Origin: Paratinospora sagittata
Taxonomy: Eukaryota; Streptophyta; Magnoliopsida; Ranunculales; Menispermaceae
Assembly (NCBI GenBank): GCA_035771175.1
Contig: CM069599.1
Span: 36,457,707 to 36,521,706 of the forward strand
Direction of reading: 5' to 3'
Length of the DNA: 64,000 nt
Of this stretch, positions 44,801 through 59,800 are shown piece after piece. How positions within the stretch are numbered: the first letter of the stretch is position 1; every line of letters begins with the position of its first letter. The notes below the pieces were generated by a model. The model made no database searches. It had not been told where the DNA came from and worked only from the letters and a program-made list of their open reading frames with translations. Both the position numbers and the translations under genes were made by a program.

Positions 44801-47800
44801 AACCATCACAATTAGTTCTCACTTTAAAAGTTCGTCAATATCTATCTATCTATGATCTATGGCTCAAAGAAGACAAATCGTACTGATATTTCTCCAGCAA
44901 CTGCTTCTCTTTGAGCTTCTGGCATGGCGCGAAAGACCTTTCCTTCGATAAGATTTGGTTCTGTAGCATCTGCATCAGAATGGAGTATTCCACATTCCAA
45001 AGCTATTGCTTTTGCTGTTTGTAAGTTGTCCCCAGTGACCATGCGTACCTATTTCAAGGAAATGAGAACTTCATTTTAGTCTTGGCACTAGAACATGTTG
45101 TGAAAAGATGAATGCCAGACAGAAGATACAAGTCGATCTGGAGTTCAAAAAAGAAAAAGGAAGAAAATTGGCATGAAACAGGTAGGAATGCTCCTATTCA
45201 AATGAAATATGCTTGGAACAAATAACAGAATCATATATTTTCACGACCCATGATTCATTATGCAGTCACAACTCTCACATACCTATTGGTGCATGATATT
45301 ATGTAAACTTCATTTAGAGTGAAAAAGAGAATAAAACAAGAACATAGGACCATGGTTGTGCAAAAAGAATAGCATAAAACCGAACAATAGGGGAGGAGGA
45401 AGGAAGAACAGCAAAGTTCATAACTTTTTATCAACAAGGGATCACAACCTAGGTAGTACTAACAAGGCCATAAATATCCAAAGATTCCAAACAAATCCAT
45501 TCATGTACGTTATCCTAGTCGCAGAAGTGTAATTTGTTATGTTCAATTTCAACTTCACATTGATATAACTCTCACTACTTGACTGAAAATATATGTTGAA
45601 TTAGCTAGAGAAAAAAGAATTTTTAAGTAATTAAGAGCTTGCCTTTGTACGCCCACAATTTAAATAAAAAAATAAAATAAAAAAAAACCATGCTCTTTAT
45701 TGGATTCCATTTGAGTGTGGCCTAAAAGTAGGATATACAAAAACACTAGATATAAAAGAAAATCCAACAAAGGTAATTTAAAATTCAGAAAATAGGCTAG
45801 GTAAACTAAATCACAGAGAGCATTTCATGGAGATGCGACCAATAGATATCTTCAGCGGTTGAATGCATACATTAATATTCCATGTGAGCTACTGTTCCTA
45901 AGTTTGACCATTACCTTAACACCCGCCTTTGTGCATAATTGTACAGCATCCTTAACACCTGGTCGGCATGGATCCTGTACCAGAAAAAATGTCAGCAATG
46001 GAAGTAACATTACAAGGAAAAACTATTTAAAGATATAAATTAAAAATAAAAAAATAAAAGAAGCTCTGATAAAGCATATATAGTAATGACAATTAACCAA
46101 AGGGAGGTGAACTGTTGATGCTAGAATCTAAGAAGTCCATTTTTAACAAGTAAAATGTAAAATATATCAATTTTGTACAAATAGCTTGAAGTGTCATAAG
46201 CAACAATTGGAAGACAACAATGTGAGATTTCTAGACAAACATAAAAAGACTAAGTGTGGAAGAAGGACAATCAAGTAAGGAAATATTGATACTCCTCTAA
46301 TCAAATAGATTAGAATACAAAACAAGCCTCCTTTTAAAGAGGAACTAACTGAAATAATAACATTCTCCAAAGTTGAAAAATGGTTGATCTTTGACAATAA
46401 TTCTTATAAACAGTATAGAAGCCATGATATAGCAATATTTTAATGTCTTGTTTTATATGACAAATTATTGGCACATTGGATGTCACAAACTCATATAGAT
46501 TTGTAAAACATTACCATCAAGCTACCACGCTGAAGTAATATAAATTTATTAATAGCTTTTACCAAATGTAACTAAATTATGGGTCAAATTTCAAGAGAGA
46601 TCATGCACCCCCTCAGTAACATAGCAGTCATTAAGATATCCAAGTTAGAAAATGATGCATACAAGATCTCAGTAAAGTTTTCCATTACAATATAAGGAAG
46701 TTGACTCTGATTGAATTTGAAACAATAAGAGAACATATAGATGAACTTAACAAAATAATGGCCTTGAAGCAACTAAATCTGTTGTCACCGTTGTAATGAA
46801 ATGAATATGATCTGTACACACACACACACACATACATACATACATATTCGTTCCACCTATAAAGATGTAGTCATATCTAATTAATTTCTGCTGTATAAAC
46901 CTTGTTTAGTTGATTGAGCTTTCTTTTAGGATATAGTGTCTGTAAAACTGATGAAACCCTTCTCTCTCCCTATACCATTCATTAAATCAATTTCACATAA
47001 GTGTGAAGGTTATATGTCAAATTCCATGTATGTAGTGTCTAGCCCATATGCCACAAAAATTGTCAATGTATAAAGCATGACATTATGATCAAATTCCAAT
47101 GTCTACACCAAAATGTATCATATATATGAGAAATTGCAAAGTCTGGTGACATGGTTTAACGCCAAAAAGGGATGTAGAAGAAGAAAAGAACCAAAAAAGA
47201 AAAAAAATATATTGGAAAAAATTTAAACCAGGATCCGTCCTACAATTCGGATCCCGATCCTAACTACTATGGTTGAAACTAAGAAGTTTCACAAAAAAAT
47301 GAAAATCAGAGAAAAGTGGGCAACAAGAACCCAGTAGCTGCTTCAAGTAATATTTTAGAAGGGACACTACTCATGAACATTAACAACTATTAATAACCTA
47401 TTGCAGGTTAAGGTTTTTACAGGATGATGAAAAGGACGAAGGAAGATCCTTATGAAGGTCGTGATGAATAATCTGAAGACATCAGATAGAGCTAATGATG
47501 AAAGAATAGAGAAAATACTTGATCATAGTATGTAACGGGAAATCATGAGAAATAATGCGATACAGTCACCAATCACATGAAACAAAGAACAAAAACTTTT
47601 GACATCTAAAAATGAGTTCTTGACATTCTGATATTTAGTAAGTTCAAATCAAATATTGCAGCTACATAGAAGATATTGATTATATTCTAGAACTCTTATG
47701 AGACACATAATTGAGATCTAAAAGCCACAGATGTCGCTCCATGTCACTTCTAAAAGCTAGTTCTCATAAATCAGCACGGTTTCAACACCATTACCATGAG

Positions 47801-50800
47801 CATAACTATGAAAAACGCAGGACAACAAGCTAATTAATGGTTGAAAACTTGAAATAACAGTTGCAATGTTACCGGGCCATAAAGAATTGCTTCAATAGCA
47901 CTTTCAGAACAACTCCAAAGATGAGGAATTTAAGGCTCAAGTCAATATTCAGAATAATAAACATTTTTTAGCACACTTCCAGTACAAGAAATGTCACCCA
48001 GAATCCAGGAAGAGTAAGCTCATAACCATCCAAATCTCTATGCCTAGAAACCAATCAATAGTTTATTGACACCATGTGGCATACCTTTATCCCGACAATA
48101 GCCAGCAAAACAAGATCATCCTCAGGTAACACCCACTGTGCCAGTTCTTCTTCATCATTTGGAACTTCCTCTTTTTCAAATAATCTGTATGCAATGGCAA
48201 CGCAGCGCAAGCTCCCTGCAGCCATATCCTCTATAGATTTCTTGAAAAATAATTCCTGCAACAAAATTCGCCAATTAGAATGTTTTTCCTAGGACTCTTG
48301 TACAATGATGATCTAAATTTTTAAAATAACTATTTTTATAGGAAATGAAATAAAGGGAAAAAAAAAGGATAATGATTTACAAAGAAATACAATTTGAAAA
48401 TGTACTACTATAGAATTAGAGACACATTATGAAAACTACTTCAAGTGACCTCAAATTTACACTCTTAACAAGACTCAAATTCTTGGTGAGTCAATGTTCA
48501 CTTTAAAGTAGACATTAGGGCAAGAAAAAGCTTAAACAATCTTTAGCATTCCAGCTAATAACTTATAACCAACTGGTAAACATTATTCACAAACAAAAAT
48601 AATTGCAGATACATACCTTAGCTCCATCCAAAGGTGTGACGCTACCTTCCACATCAAGGTACTTTGTACATGATGCTAGGACTATTTCAGCGGCACCTTT
48701 CCAGTGAATATGAACTTCAGAACTTGGCTGCAACAATATTCATATTAACATAATCTCATTAGCATAATCACTGTAAGGCAAACACAAAAAGGAAATTACG
48801 ATCATCAATAAGAAATAAAATAAAATAAAATAAAAAGATGCTCTTCAATGCACAATGAATTTGATAGACAAGAAACAGATGATACAGAAGTTACAGGAAA
48901 AAAATATAAAAATTCTTATGCCCACACATCCATATACAAGAAAGCAATGTCGTCAAGTTGTCACCTACAATGAGTAGTCCGTCACTAAGGCAATTGACAA
49001 CTAAATTACCTAGGCCGTACTTGAGAATCAATGTAAATAGATGAAGCCTAAGGTTCTTTCTTCTTCATACTATTGCATGTGTGATTATAAAATTATGTAA
49101 CAAGCATTGGCATAAACTCTAAATTCTAGTGTCAATCTCGCACATATACAGCCATGGTGCATTTCTTTTTCTTCTTCCTATTGGCTAGTTTTGATTTTCA
49201 GTTTTTTTAAATTTTTTTATACTGTTACAAATATTTTCTTTTTTTCTAGGCATTTCAAATAATACTATTTATAGCTCACTTAGTAAATATTTATTATTAC
49301 TACTAAGCATACAAACTACATATATAATTACATACATATTTCAGAATATAAAAGTAAAACATTTTGATAATATAACACAAAATTCGATATTACATTCTTC
49401 ATTTTATGTCCATCAAATTAAAAACCAGAAAAACATAATAAAAATTAAGAAATGTTGGCATATAGTGACAATATAACAATTTAAAGAGGAGACATGTTTG
49501 AATAAAACTTTTGAAAAGAAACTATTTGCAACAAAACAAAGAGCAGTCCGGTCCACAAAGCTCCTGCTTATGCAGGGTTCCGGAAGTGGTTGGACCACCT
49601 TGGGTTTATTGTATACCTTTACAAGATTCACCTTTTACTATTACATACTGTCCCTCTTCTTTTTTAATTACATAACACACTTTATTATTTTATTTACATA
49701 ACTATACATATTTCTTTATTAAAAAAAAATTATTTTAATCAATAAATAACAAATCCGATTACTAGTAACTAATAAACCCTATAACACATTACAAATTACA
49801 ATACAAATGACATGTAGCTTCAAGGTCAAATTACACATTTGAAATATCTCCAATAAGTTAATTAAGTTGATTCACTTACCAGTTGCACTGCAACACCGCC
49901 TCGCTTTTTCTCCGAGTTGAAAGGGAAAACATGAAGAAGTGCAGATTGTGATCTTACATCCTCAAATTTCATTCCAAGCTGTGTTTGATGACAAGGATGA
50001 TGATGATGATGATGACAATGATATAATATTAATGACAACAACAACAATAAGCAATGGAAAGTGGTGGTTTAGGTGAGGTCAGAAAATACACCTTCACACC
50101 CCAAGAAAGGATGGCCTTCTCTGTTGGTGACCCAGAAATCTCCACATTACCAACCTGTTGGGATGCCATTGAAATGTCATTTCATTAATCAGTATACTGT
50201 AAAACAGCTAAAAAGCATTCACATGCTTAAAGCAATGGAGAGTATGAAAATACAGTATAACATATATCCAACAGATTGCTGGTTGGATCATCAATCAGAA
50301 GCATGAAACAATATCTAAAAGGGAAATCAGTTGAAGATAAGTCATCAAAGGAAATTCCTAAATATCTTGGTTTTGTTTGTATCAGTGAAAAGAATACTGT
50401 CATAGTCTTATAGATAAAAAAGGAACATTGAAAATATTCTTCAAGAATATCATGCAACTAACAATCCAAACAGAACATCAGTATCCCCCGTACTCCAAAT
50501 GTTACAAATTATATATCTTCAGCAGCTGATGACCTAGGTTGCAGTCATGCACATGGTGATGATGATTCGGAGCAGGAAGCAGTTGTATACAGCACCACAT
50601 TATTCCTTCAGCCTGTGGCTTCGTGGTAAACAAATAAGCGAGAACAAGCAAAAAACTTTCTCCTCAACTTAGTACTCATCATTCATCCTCCTAATATTTT
50701 TTACCCACATCTTTGTAACAACCAAGCAAAAAACTTTCTTCTTCTTGTTGATGAGGAGACATAGAGCAGGAACATGGAGGCAAAATAAAGACAAATCATG

Positions 50801-53800
50801 CCTCTTTTAAATTGGAAGACAAAAAAAGAAGTGGAAGTGACAATGGGCTAGTAGAAGGTCTTCAACACAATAGAGAAGAAAAATAGTTGGTTGACTTGGG
50901 CCGGAAGAGAATAACATAACCACCTACGAGCCTTACCCAAGAAAACGAGAGAGAACCATTGAAATTAAAGTTGTTATAGTTTTTCAATAAACCATATATT
51001 CTCATGAAAAATATATGTGAAACAAATGTGAATTTACCATAAAAAGAAAAAGAAAAATGATTGAACAATTTTTTGTCGAAACTATAATCATTTCCCTATT
51101 CATTGTTTAAACTTTAAAGGAGTAAAAAAAGAAAGAAACAAGAAAAAATCAACAAAAACTAGTTGATTAGGTGACGTAGGGTATAGAATAATCTTTAAGA
51201 AATTTCCCAAAAATTTAATTTTTAGTTTAGTTTTCATTTTTTGTCAAGTTTCCCTTTTTAGAGAAATTTCGATTTTGGTAGAATTATAATTTAATGGTAG
51301 TTTTAGGGATTTCTAAATTTGTTTTTATTATTTAATGTGATTAGAAAGTATCTAAATAGAGTTGTAATAGCTTTAAAAAGTTGTTATTGTGTTATATAAA
51401 GCTTAAGAAACTTGTTTTTAGGTGTTTTAGAAAGCTTCTAAGTTATTTCAATGGAGTTATTTATATAAGAAGCTCTACATTCGAGTTTAACCATCCAATT
51501 ATCAATTCAATCAATCAATTTTATCAATTAGTTCTTTATCTCTTATTTTTCTCCTGAATCCATTGATTCAAACACGCTTCCACCATGTCAAATGGCATCA
51601 AAGCCTCAATTGAGATCATCTTGGTTGCAAATCAATCAACTTATGTCACCCGTGAGCAATTTGATCAAAAGTTCAAGGAATTTGGAGATCGTTTGCATAT
51701 AAAGTAGCAAGAGGTGTTTATCCCCAACAATGACAAGCACTATGGGAAGAAGAAGGAAGGGGGAGACTTAGCCGGACCATTCAAAGGCGATCAAACACAT
51801 TTCAGCCATGTTCAACCGTCCAACCTCTCTCGCCAACCCTCCCATCTTGCTGCCTCCCCTTCTCAACATCTTCTTAATCCATCTTCAAGCCTCCACAACC
51901 TTACTACATCATTCTCAGTTCTTCCTCAAAATTCCATAACATAGATGATTCTATTTCAACATCTAATCTACATGTGTCGACTGCTGAAAATCATGAACAT
52001 TCACAACAAATTCTCTTGAATCTATTGACTCAAACATGCTTCCGCTACATTATAAGGTAAATGCCATAAAATGCCCCTTCTCAATATTACCTTACATAGT
52101 AGCCTTAAACCTACTTTGCAGATTGGTTGTTTTCAAACTCAAACTAAGGGTGTTCATCCAACCAACCAACTCAAGTAACCCAAGTAACCTGATCCAAATC
52201 ATGGGTCTTGAATTGGATTTGGAGTGCTTTTTTTGGTCAATTTATAATGTTTGTTACATTAGATCACATACATACAAGTCATTCAAGAATAATGGATCAA
52301 AGACAAAAGGCAATTCAAACTATTAATAAATGCGCAAGGTCCAGTCAAACCACAACAACTCCTGCCTCCTATGATGTTGAGGATATTTGAACTCCCCACC
52401 TCACATGAGGGAGGGTAGATGCCTGACCAGGTGAGCTACCCGTCATTGGAATAGAGTTTGATGTAGGGATTTGTAGCTCAATTATTCTGATGGTCATGAT
52501 TTACAAAAGAAAATAACCGAAAAATGCAAACCAAACCAACTCAAATTGATTAAGAATATTACTTATTTCATTCACCATTTTCTCTAGGGTCACTTACCAC
52601 AATTAAAATTCCTAAAATCTTACAATGAAAATGGCATGAAGGAAAACATGACATTAAATCATCACTACACTCACATTTGACTAAATCCACGAATTAAAGC
52701 AAACCAACCAAAGTCATTGGGTTGGGTTGGATTTGGGTATTGCCATAAGTTAGACTTGAAGTTTTCCCAACCCTATTGGATTGGTTTGCACTAGTATTCG
52801 ACCAAAAACCAAACCAATGCAACCCATGAAAACTCGTAATTTGAACTCATGACCTAGAAGAGAAAAAAACAAAATGCAAGGTAGATGACACCTCATTCGC
52901 AAGATTTATCACACTAGATGCTCATGGCCATAAATAAATAATCATGAGTCATGACAAACACAAACTTGACCTTGCAAATTAGAGCATGAAGCTGAAACTA
53001 AAATCAAATATAATAATATCCATGTCCAAAATCTATCATTAAGGTTGGGTAAACGATGACACAAACCATGATTGCCATTTCCACAATCAGAATTTCATGG
53101 TATCAAGACCTAAAATCAATAATATAATCAAGAGAATGCTTCACTTGCCATTTCATTTTCTAACCACATTTCTTATTACCATCATATCCTTTTCGTTCAA
53201 GTTCACATTTCTTCTTCCCATCTTTTCATTTAGATTTGTAATTGACACTCACATCCAACTATCATAACACATGCCCCATCTCCTGCCCTTTTCTAACCGA
53301 ACAAATTTCAACCAAAACATATATTATTTTTATTAATAATTGTTCATTAATGGTGTTTTTCTTTCTAAGTTAGTTCTTTTACTATCAATTTTAGCAATAC
53401 ATCAAAATGCCCACGTGCATGGATACTAGGAATAATAATAACAATAGTAACAACAACAACAATAAACGAGAATGCTTGTAAAATAAATGCATGAGACAAG
53501 AGAATCGGAGATAAAACTATTTTAACTTACATCAGAGGTGAAAACACTGCCAGTGGTATTCTGGGCAATGCCTTCAACAAGCAGAGAGCATATAGTAGGG
53601 GAAAATGAGTTGGTGTCATCTGGTGGATCTATCTTTTCTCCACCAACATATGCCGCAACAACAGTCATCTGCAAATGGTAGGGTACATCTGACCAATTAA
53701 ACCCTTCAATGATCCAGCAAAGGAGCACATATAGACCTTGATTATGAATTTAAATTGATCCAAAAAGAAAATTTTCTCCCACTTTGAATTTCTTAAAAGT

Positions 53801-56800
53801 TTTCCTTTCACACGCAGCCAATAGGAATTAGGGTAGCAAATGATTGGTAGGGTTCATTGGGAAAGGATGACAAAAGCGCCATACGCAAAGCCTTCCATTT
53901 ATCTTAAATTGGAACAAGAATCAAAATAGAAAATGCCTCTCAACTTCCTCCTATATTTCTACTTCAGTTTATTTTCTAAGCATCTGCTTTAAACATGACA
54001 AACACCCCCCCCCCCCCCCCCCCCCAACAGCCACACACACAGAGAAAGAAAAAAGATAATAATAATAAAGAAAGATGAAAACAAACCAACAGTCAACAGA
54101 AAGTTCTGTTCAAATGTAATGCAGCACCAGAAGACAGCTCACCTGATTTAAGGTCAGTGTCCCTGTCTTATCACTGCAAATTGTTGTGGCAGATCCCATA
54201 GTTTCACAGGCAGAAAGCCTACGCACCTGTAGACCTACCATGTTAAACTGCTAAAATTATTCCAAGATAAAACTAATGCAGCAAAAAGATTTGATAAGAT
54301 ACGTGCCAAAGCCTTGTCAGCCATCATCTTTCGCATTGAGTAGGCAAGGCTGTATAAGATTGTAACAAGAGAAAAGTTACATTAAGAAATAATAGAGTAG
54401 CAGAATACCACCATTAACATCAAAAGAAACAAAAAGATGACAAGATACATACGTCAATGTAACTGCCAAAGGAAGCCCTTCAGGAACAGCAACCACCACA
54501 ATAGTAACCTAAATAGTATAGCACATGCCAGTCATACCATAATATACTGCTGATATAAGTAACAAAAATATAGGCCAGTATAACAGAAGCAAAAGTCATT
54601 TATACTAACCGCAACGGTGAAAATTTGAACAGCTCCATCTATTGCATCACCAACACTTGTCTTTCCCTTTTTAAATACAATACGTCCACTTGGATCTCTT
54701 GAGTTGCCAGTAAAGAATCTGGACAAATTCAGTAGCAAAACAGCATTAAGAAAATCTACGATGCAATAACATAGGAACCACTAAACAAATATAGAGCTTT
54801 TGAGCACCAAGTTACCTAATTAAAAGTACAACCAGCACAGCTACAGCTACTACAAGTCCAACTATGCCAATAAAAGTGGCAACACCATTCAAGCGAACCT
54901 AATAGATCATGCACAAACAGAAACCTTGTATCAGGCAATGTTTTTATGCATACATATAAAGCAGTTTCTCATGAATGTCAAACCTGCAAGGGAGTCTCTT
55001 CACCAGTATCTTCTGTAATACTGGCCATTAGTAATCCCCATTCAGTATTAATACCAACGCCAGTTACCTGAATGCAGAATTAAGATGAACAGAATGAGAA
55101 GCAAAGAAACAACAAGAACAACACAGAAGAAGAGAGGAAACACAAAGATGATGTTTCCAACAGGAAACCACATGGGGTACCTTTGTTTTAGTGAGAGGAA
55201 GGATATATCCATGTTTATCAAAAACAATAGCAACTCAGCAACAACAATTGAAAAAGCATATTTAGCATGCTTTTGACAAATAATAGAACAAGTATGAAAG
55301 ATATTTGAACAATAATAATATGCCGATTATTCTTGATGCTCTGTTGAGGGGAGTATACTAATGTTTAAAGCATATTTAGCATGCATGTGACCAACGTCAT
55401 GAAACATTGAGAGAGAATAGTTGAACACTATCTAAGATAAGGAACAAATCACAAAATCAGAAAGCACTAATATGCGAATGAGATAGATGATTTAAGCAAT
55501 TGTCAAACATAACACTAATACAAAAATCTGGAAAGAAAAAGAAAGATCGTTACGTCCCCTTCATTGATTAGGAATTTTTCTATTTCTTTTTTCTTTTTTT
55601 GTGGGGGGAGGGCTCTAGATAGAGAGATTGATAGATAGATAATTTCACTCAACTACATGTACGTATAATATACAAAACCCCAGTTTGACAATGTCAAAAG
55701 CAGGCAAGCTTGCAATTAGACTAGGTTTACATTAAAGATCAGTATTGAACCCTTATTCTTTGTCTCAATGAGTTGAGTACAAATAGGGTATTTGACAATG
55801 CATTTTTCTCATTGAAATATGATGGGGTAAACACCATGTAAAACTTTAGAGAACTGCTCAACAATTCAAAGGTTTTAAGACAAAAGCAAAAAGAAAAAAT
55901 CACTAGAAAATAAAATAAAGAAATTATAAAAAAAGGTAGTGTGGACTGTGGAGAATATAATCCGGGTAGACTTGCAGCATAGAATGGCTATCCTAGACTA
56001 AATTCTTTACTCGCACTTGTCCACAATGGTATAACCCTTACAAATTTATCATCCCCATCGCTTAATGGTTATGTCCTAGCTTTCTAGCCTCACAAGTAGT
56101 TTGATGATGATTCATATTCATAACGCATCTAAAAAAGCTTTACACTAACTGTCAGCTATCCAAACACAACCTTCATTTTTATCCACCTGCCTAACTGGCT
56201 ATCTACAAATAAAGCTCAATGCACAGAAAGATTTATTTCCAACTTATAAATTACAATAATGATGTACTAGGAATCTGTGACATAAGGATGATTCAACAGT
56301 CTTTTCATCATTGTAAATCATTTAAGTAATGTTGTTTAATTTGCCAAATTTTCAAAAACTACACTGAGTTTAATTATTCATCCCAAAAAGGAAAAAGATC
56401 ACAAGATTCAGTATATATTATGCAAAATACATAGAAGTTCAATTTTTTACCAACATAGTACCATAACCATCAGCCACTTTGCATCCAGACATCAAAAAAG
56501 GGTTCCTGCGATCCTTGTGAATCTACCAAAAATAAACAAATTAATTAATTAAAAATATATAACAAAGAACAACATAAGTGGGATATGACTAGAGGAAGTT
56601 GATCACAACTTCTGAAAACTATAAAAGGTATGGTCAAGAATAAGCTCTTATACTACCGAGAGGAATTTTGCATTTATATATAGAAAACCCAAATAACTGA
56701 GAGAAGACACAGTGATAAAGATGAATATCATTCTTGGAAACACTCATGTCGTTAAAAAATAATAATAATAATAATATTGATACAAGAAGAAATTGACAGA

Positions 56801-59800
56801 AGCTTACAATCTTGGACTCTCCAGTCATGCTTGATTCGTCAATTGAAAGAGAGTGGCCAACAATCAATATACCATCCGCAGGGACCTAGAGAAAGGTCCA
56901 ATCTGGTGAATCAAATCGACGCAAAGAAAACCGTTGCCTACAAAATTAATATTATTATAATGCACTAATTACTATGCACTTACCTGATCACCAATTTTTA
57001 GAGTTACGATATCACCCACAACAAGTTCAAATATTGATATCTCAACTCTTTTACCATCTCTGATCACCTAAATTGTCGCTTAGATATTCAGATTTTGTTA
57101 TTTCAAAAAATAAGGCAGACAGAACGAATCACCAGAATATTAAAATGGAATGCTAGAACACACCTCTAATTTGATGTTCTGCTTCTCCTCATTCAAATTT
57201 TGGAACTGAAGGGATTGTCGGTAATCACTTACAGCTGAAAAGGCAACCCAAGCATAAAAAGGGCAAGACAAAGAGATATATTTACTGTTAGTTTGTCAAA
57301 CCACAGAATATCCATAAATAAGAACTTTATTTTGTACATTAGGCAAGAAATAAACCACAGAGAGAATCAGAAGGTAAATGAGATTCTTCTTTCGTATTTT
57401 CGCCTTTTTTTCTCTTTTAACAGATCAACAAGATTAGGAACATGTGCCAGACAGCAGAAAGCAGCAAACTAGTTCATCTATGAACAAACTAAACAATATA
57501 TTAGACAACGTTTAGCAGAAAACGGATAGACCATCTGATAACTAAACTAAAATGAAACAAGTGAAAAACAGAATGTTCATTCAGTTAACGTCTTCAACAC
57601 GAAGAGAGACACTAGCTTCAATACAAAAAAGGATCCAAGCCAACTAGAATTAAATTGATTTAGTGACCAAAAATGAATATTTAAAACATTGTTCATAATT
57701 CAAGCATTACAAACAAGAAGTTCAAGTCATATCCTTTTCCATGGACATTTATATTTTTCAAAAGGCCTCAGTCACATATGATGCATAATAACCCAAAACA
57801 GCAACCAGCAAAAGATTACACGCTGCCCACTCTTAGGTTTACCTTCAGTTAAATAGCCAAAACATTTTCACAGGTCATCCATTTTTCTCTTTTTTAGTTT
57901 GCTATTCATATTGGTCTATTGCACTTCTATGATTAATAGAACAACAAACTTAATCACGGAACAATGATAAAGAAAATGAAAAGGAAATGAACAACACCTC
58001 AACTAAAATTTGAGTATAAAAAAAATGAATTATAAAAACAGAGAGAGAGAGAGAGAGAGGTGGATGACTACCAGACCAAATAATAAGTTTGCAAGTGTAC
58101 ATTTTTTAACAGAACCATTATAGTTGAATTGTATAGTTCCTAGATAGATTGTAGCAAATTGACCCAAGAAGTGCCTACCTGTAACAACTATTACAATAAT
58201 GACAGCAACAGCAATGCTTCCACCATCATACCAACCTTCTTTAGGACCCTACATAGGAAGTCAAAAAAGAAAACCTCAGGAATGGACTAGAGAGGATTAT
58301 GCATAAAGCTAAAACAGTTCATTGAGAATGTGAGATAGTGAAGTCGAGCACAAAGAAGAGTTAGTAGAATGCACACAACTGGACGATATGATTAAATTGC
58401 AAATAATAGTAGCAAGCACCAAACATTTCTCTTTCACATGGCACCCATTGGACAAGTAGGCAGGCGGTGTAACCTAGCAACGCACCTCAGCATCCTATGT
58501 GCATTTATTAAGTGTAATTTTCACCTCAATATATGCACGAGGCTATGCAAAACATTCCTATAATGTAATACATTTTAGGCAAATTATGGTTTAGAAGGTC
58601 ACAATCAATAGTTCAATACAAGAAGAGGAAGAACTTTTGAATGAGCACCCAAAGTTTACATAAAGAAGCTATGATGCAGTTGTATCTAATTCTAATGAAG
58701 AGGTCAATTCTCACTTGTTATGAGCTAAATATTCATTTTTGGTCCCTATCTTCCAGCTACAGATTTAGTGTTTATCTAAAATAGTATCAAATCTTAATTT
58801 GTGGAGGTCTAAAGTTCAAGACTCTTGGTTAGAATTTAAATATTCCCATTTCTTAAATTTAGCAATCATACGATCTTATGTCTCCTCTTCAATGTGTGAT
58901 AGAGTTGCACATAACGGGGAGTGTTGATGCTAACTTCACATTCAGAAGCTTTGTAATTGGAGGAGAAGGGGTTGAGGACAAGCGGTGGGAAACATCTTCA
59001 AAACGAATAAAGCTCTAGAAGCAAAGTGCCTATGGAGTTTCCTCCTGAGTAAGGTGCTTTATGGGTTAAGGTTATCTAGGGTAGGTATCGCCTCTGCCAT
59101 AAATAATAACTAGGATAAAAGATCAACAAAAAGAGACTCCTTCAAAAGCTCATGCTAATGAATCTTGTCATTCTATCATTTTTTTTTCACTCCAAAGGAT
59201 TCAAAGTCGACAAGGGGACCCAAATCTAGTTCTGCGAGGATATATGATTCAAAGAATCCTTTTCTATCCTTTTTTTTTAGAGGAAACAAGAAAAAAAATT
59301 TATCGATGAATGCGAGTTACAGCCTACAAACGAGTACAAGAAGTACTCACCAAAAACGACACAAAGGAAACCAAGCTACAAAGCAAAGGAGGGAGCCCAA
59401 AAACACATAACACAGAGTATAGAGATAACATGAAAGCCACAACACTTGTCTTAACTACACAAAGACCAGTTCCTAAACCAATCCAAAGTAGATAAACCAC
59501 CAAAAAATTTTGAGATGCAGACCCAATTAGACGCCAACAAGATTGCTTCGTCTACAAGAATCTTTTCCTATCTTCATGTGATCTTAGCCATTCATAATGA
59601 ACCAATTTCCTCATTCCTTCATCAATTTGATAGCTTTTAGGAAATCACTTACCCTAAGAATTGGGATTTAAATTCCATTGAAACCTCGATGATAATGAAA
59701 TTGATGAGTTGGTGAGTTCATATGGAAGAATAAAGGGGGTAAGATTCCAAGTAGGAAGCCATGAGGAGGATTCGGTGAGGGAAAAGTCTAGGAACTTCAC

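Noticed and set aside
59165..59495. Plus-strand frames of 81 and 61 codons in ACA intron 5
   Set aside because: They lie in A-rich sequence between LINE fragments, lack any domain, and are likely derived from repeat DNA.
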